Source: an uncultured Flavobacteriales bacterium
GTDB lineage: Bacteria; Bacteroidota; Bacteroidia; Flavobacteriales_D; Sanyastnellaceae
NCBI GenBank assembly: GCA_937967465.1
Contig: CALBSW010000126.1
Coordinates: forward strand, 1 to 8,776
Direction: 5' to 3'
Length of the DNA: 8,776 nucleotides
The notes beneath the pieces are model-generated. The model saw only the letters and a list, made by a program, of their open reading frames with translations. It had not been told where the DNA came from and did not search any database. The translations under genes and the position numbers were made by a program. Positions within the stretch are counted from its first letter, which is position 1; each line of letters starts with the position of its first letter. Positions 6,412 through 8,776 of the stretch are shown in pieces.

Positions 6412-7312
6412 CCGTGTGGGCTTCGACGAGCGAGCCGAAACGGAGCGTGTCCTTCTTCACGTTGGGCTTTCCGAACGGGGTCGGATCCTGCACCTGAATG
6501 GCACTCACCGTCAATCCGCTCTGCTCGACATAGGTGGTATCGATGAGGAAACGCTCGCCCGAGGTGGGGCTGAACGTCAGGGAATCGAGGTTCACCGGCG
6601 GCAACTTTTTGTCGGCACGCTTCTCATCGGTGAAGTTCTCAGCGAAGAAGGAGGTGTACAGGGTGTCGCGGACCTTGTATGCCGTGGCATCCGCCGTGAT
6701 GCTGTCCAGAAACGCTTGCTCCGTCAAGCCCATCTCGGCAGCAATGCCCGGGACGTCTGCCCGCTGGATCACGAAGCCTTCCTCACGGGCCTGCGGCTCG
6801 GGCAGCGTGTCGTGGAACGAACCGATGCTGAAGTTGAGCGGAACGAGTGGGGCGTTGACAAACGCCATCAGCGTATCAAAGTTGTCCGTGAATTCTCCAT
6901 TGACCTCGCGGTAGGCGAGCTCCGCGTCCCGGATGTCGGTCAGACGCTGGATCGTCAGCTGGTTGTACCGGGCTTGGTCCGCGAGGAATTGCTCCTCATC
7001 GAGCACGGAATTGGTGGACGCAAGGAAGAAATACGCGGCACCGACCACACCGACGCCCATCAGGACGCGGTAGGCGTTTTGCGGAATGCGGTCCAAGACG
7101 GCCGGCATGGCCAGGATGGCGCTCACAATCAAAGCCAGACCGGCATACAGCATTTCAGTGGGCTGGCTCAAATCGGCGGTGTCCGTGGACGCCATCACCG
7201 AGCGGATGTACATCACAGTCCAGGCGAGTCCGGCCGCGAAGAGAATCAGGCTGAAGCTGTGGCTCCGGACCAGGAACAAGAGGTTCCCGTATTTGTCGTT
7301 CGAATCGTTCAT
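6392..7312 (-). CDS. Three-helix inner-membrane protein with pseudopilin-like segment
   Basis: A 306-residue protein I cannot name. Three hydrophobic segments are visible at about 19-37, 53-73 and 81-99, followed by a soluble region of about 200 residues. Right after the third helix comes a charged helix and the segment QRLTDIRDAELAYREVNG (122-139), then FTDNFDTLMAFV. This spacing of an IRxAExAYxxxNGxFTxxFDxL pattern recalls the mature part of type II pseudopilins and related Bacteroidota envelope proteins, though there is no prepilin cleavage site. The rest has repeated DT/LT strands and ends in a KKDTLRFGSL strand. The ATG at 7312 is chosen because it directly precedes the first helix; the 65 extra codons up to 7507 lie opposite the helicase gene. 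It is the first gene of the minus-strand operon and overlaps DUF3822 by 20 bp. Confidence 0.8.
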   Translation of the reverse strand: MNDSNDKYGNLLFLVRSHSFSLILFAAGLAWTVMYIRSVMASTDTADLSQPTEMLYAGLALIVSAILAMPAVLDRIPQNAYRVLMGVGVVGAAYFFLASTNSVLDEEQFLADQARYNQLTIQRLTDIRDAELAYREVNGEFTDNFDTLMAFVNAPLVPLNFSIGSFHDTLPEPQAREEGFVIQRADVPGIAAEMGLTEQAFLDSITADATAYKVRDTLYTSFFAENFTDEKRADKKLPPVNLDSLTFSPTSGERFLIDTTYVEQSGLTVSAIQVQDPTPFGKPNVKKDTLRFGSLVEAHTDGNWRQ

Positions 7313-7439
7313 GCGAAATGGCGCGAAAGGGTGCGAATCAAGCGGGGCGAAGCTAAGGAATCCCTCCCGGACGACCACCCTGCAAGCCCGTACTTTGCCC
7401 ACGTCCGGCAACACGTTGTCGGCGCCCTTGACCGACACC
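7313..7439. promoter_or_regulatory. Divergent spacer between the membrane-protein operon and the helicase gene
   Basis: This 127-bp spacer is the longest non-coding stretch in the window. On the minus strand, bases 7355-7348 read TAGCTTCG, one mismatch from the -7 consensus TAnnTTTG, and would give a leader of about 30 nt before the ATG at 7312. On the plus strand TACTTTG at 7391-7397 is one base short of the same consensus and would give a leader of about 40 nt before the GTG at 7440. Neither has a good -33 TTG at 19-21 bp. I see no hairpin, repeat or riboswitch-like structure. Confidence 0.3.
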
Positions 7440-8776
7440 GTGTCCAACAGCCCCTCCTCCGAAGAAATTGAAGACCGCCTGCGGGCCAGCTTCCCCCACG
7501 CCCCCACGGCGAGCCAGGAGGCCCTGCTCCACGCGCTCGGCCGTTTCCTCGTGAGCCCCCAACCTCGATGTGCACTGGTGGTCCGAGGCTATGCGGGTAC
7601 CGGAAAGACGACCACCATGGCCGCCCTTGTGCAGGTCCTGCGCGACCTTCGCCGGCCCGTCGAACTCCTCGCCCCGACCGGCCGCGCCGCCCAGGTCATG
7701 GGCCGCTACGCCGGCCTTCAGGCGAGCACCATCCATCGGCGCATCTACCTCCGAAAGGCCACCCCCGACGGCGGCACTTCGGCCAGCATCGCCCCCTACA
7801 AGCGCAAGGGTGCGGTCTTCATCGTCGACGAGGCGTCGATGATCGGACGCGACAGCGGTCTGCGCCAATCCGGGGCCGCCGGGGCCGGCTTCCATTACCG
7901 CGACCTCCTCTCCGACCTCTTCCAGTTCTGCTTGCAAGCCCCGGGCAGCCGCATCATCCTCGTCGGCGACGACGCCCAGCTCCCCCCGGTCGGCAGTGCC
8001 ATCTCACCCGCACTCGACGGCCCGCGCCTCGCCCGCGAATTCGACCTCACCCTCGCCGAACGCACGCTCGACGACGTGGTGCGCCAAGAACTCGACAGCG
8101 GCATCCTGGCCAACGCCCACGCTCTTCGACAAGACATTGCCCTCGCCCAAGACCTCCCGGAGGATGTGAAAGCGCCGCTCCCTCAATTCAAGACCGACGC
8201 CTTTCCCGACCTCCACACGGTGACCGGAAACGACCTCGCCGAGCTGCTCGACGACCTTCACCACCGGCATGGCGAACGCGACGTGGTGGTCATCACCCGC
8301 TCCAACCGACGGGCCAACGATTTCAACGAGCAAATCCGCCGCCGCATCCTGTGGCGAGAGGAGGAACTCGACGCTGGCGATCGACTGATGGTGGTCCGCA
8401 ACAATTACCATTGGCTCAAGGACAACGACGCCTACCCCACCGACCTCATCGCCAACGGCGACACGCTCGTCGTCCAAAAAATCGTCCGACGATTCGAACG
8501 CTATGGCCTCCGCTACGCCACAGCCGACTTGATGATGGAGGACTTTCCAGACGCCCCCTCCTTCGAGGCCAACGTGCTGCTCGACGCCCTCCACGTCGAC
8601 GGGCCGAGCCTGCCCGGCGCGCGCATGAAGACGCTGTTCGAGGACGTCATGCTCGACTATGCCCACCTCGGCAGCAAACGCAAAATCGCCGAAGCCGCCA
8701 AGAAGGATCCCTGCGCCCAAGCGCTCCAGGTCAAATTCGCCTACGCCGTCACCGCCCACAAAAGCCAAGGCGGCCA
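7440..8776 (+). CDS. RecD-like superfamily 1 DNA helicase (AAA ATPase), 3' end cut by the window
   Basis: An ATP-dependent helicase of the RecD/Pif1-like group; 445 residues are present and the frame runs off the right edge. Motif I (Walker A) is GYAGTGKTTT (50-59) with K56. It is followed by APTGRAAQVMGRYAG with a downstream STIHRRIY, the usual motif Ia region. Walker B is VFIVDEASM (126-134) with D130 and E131. Motif III is GDDAQLPPVG (176-185), then the VVRQELDSGIL segment. The UvrD_C_2-type part shows VITRSNRRANDFNEQIR, LMVVRNNYHWLKD, IANGD and finally FAYAVTAHKSQGG up to the edge (motif V/VI region, K441). Relatives in Bacteroidota continue only about 40-60 residues more. There is no in-frame ATG before Walker A; the GTG at 7440 gives a normal N-terminus. 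No recB or recC is visible nearby, so a free-standing helicase is likely. Confidence 0.92.
   Translation, partial: MSNSPSSEEIEDRLRASFPHAPTASQEALLHALGRFLVSPQPRCALVVRGYAGTGKTTTMAALVQVLRDLRRPVELLAPTGRAAQVMGRYAGLQASTIHRRIYLRKATPDGGTSASIAPYKRKGAVFIVDEASMIGRDSGLRQSGAAGAGFHYRDLLSDLFQFCLQAPGSRIILVGDDAQLPPVGSAISPALDGPRLAREFDLTLAERTLDDVVRQELDSGILANAHALRQDIALAQDLPEDVKAPLPQFKTDAFPDLHTVTGNDLAELLDDLHHRHGERDVVVITRSNRRANDFNEQIRRRILWREEELDAGDRLMVVRNNYHWLKDNDAYPTDLIANGDTLVVQKIVRRFERYGLRYATADLMMEDFPDAPSFEANVLLDALHVDGPSLPGARMKTLFEDVMLDYAHLGSKRKIAEAAKKDPCAQALQVKFAYAVTAHKSQGG

Noticed and set aside
5569..6546. Plus-strand open frame of 325 codons opposite DUF3822
   Set aside because: Antisense shadow with low-complexity Arg/His/Pro composition, no motif, and a boundary that crosses two real genes.
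6323..7471. Plus-strand open frame of 382 codons opposite the membrane-protein and DUF3822 genes
   Set aside because: It lies antisense to two genes with better evidence (transmembrane segments, family patterns, overlapping starts), is rich in His, Arg, Gln and Gly as expected for a GC-rich shadow frame, and shows no domain.

Overview
The window reads as a core-genome stretch of a GC-rich member of the Bacteroidota, most likely a Flavobacteriales-like lineage. Three things support this. The gene set matches a Bacteroidota neighbourhood I recognise: rsfS, a biotin ligase, an SRPBCC protein, pyrE, a NUDIX hydrolase, coaD, rsmD, DUF3822 and a RecD-like helicase. Two of these, DUF3822 and the SRPBCC protein next to pyrE, are families I know essentially from that phylum. 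Finally, none of the start codons has a clear AGGAGG-type Shine-Dalgarno sequence, as is usual there. I see no mobile element, CRISPR array, tRNA, rRNA or long repeat.

Left part (1-3055). rsfS (minus strand) and the biotin-protein ligase gene birA (plus) diverge from a 62-bp spacer. birA converges on an SRPBCC-fold gene with one base between the stops. The SRPBCC gene follows pyrE (minus) by one base, so these two are probably co-transcribed. pyrE and a NUDIX hydrolase gene (plus) are head to head, and their ATG codons share the same CATG tetranucleotide.

Middle part (3027-7312). Five minus-strand genes form a run in which each start lies inside the end of the gene before it: a three-helix membrane protein, DUF3822 (actin-like fold), the 16S rRNA methyltransferase rsmD, coaD of coenzyme A synthesis, and a secreted protein ending in a thioredoxin-like domain without a CXXC motif. 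The overlaps are 20, 10, 14 and 8 bp. The last gene also overlaps the NUDIX gene tail to tail by 29 bp.

Right part (7313-8776). A 127-bp divergent spacer separates the membrane-protein operon from a RecD-like superfamily 1 DNA helicase gene on the plus strand, which is cut by the window edge in its last helicase motif.

Most of this is housekeeping: ribosome maturation and silencing, pyrimidine and CoA synthesis, biotinylation and DNA processing. I do not see a clear new defence or mobile system. The most open questions are the DUF3822 and membrane-protein pair, which loosely recalls a PilM and pseudopilin pair, the redox-dead thioredoxin-like secreted protein, and the extreme packing of the genes. 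The longest stretch without a gene is the 127-bp spacer.
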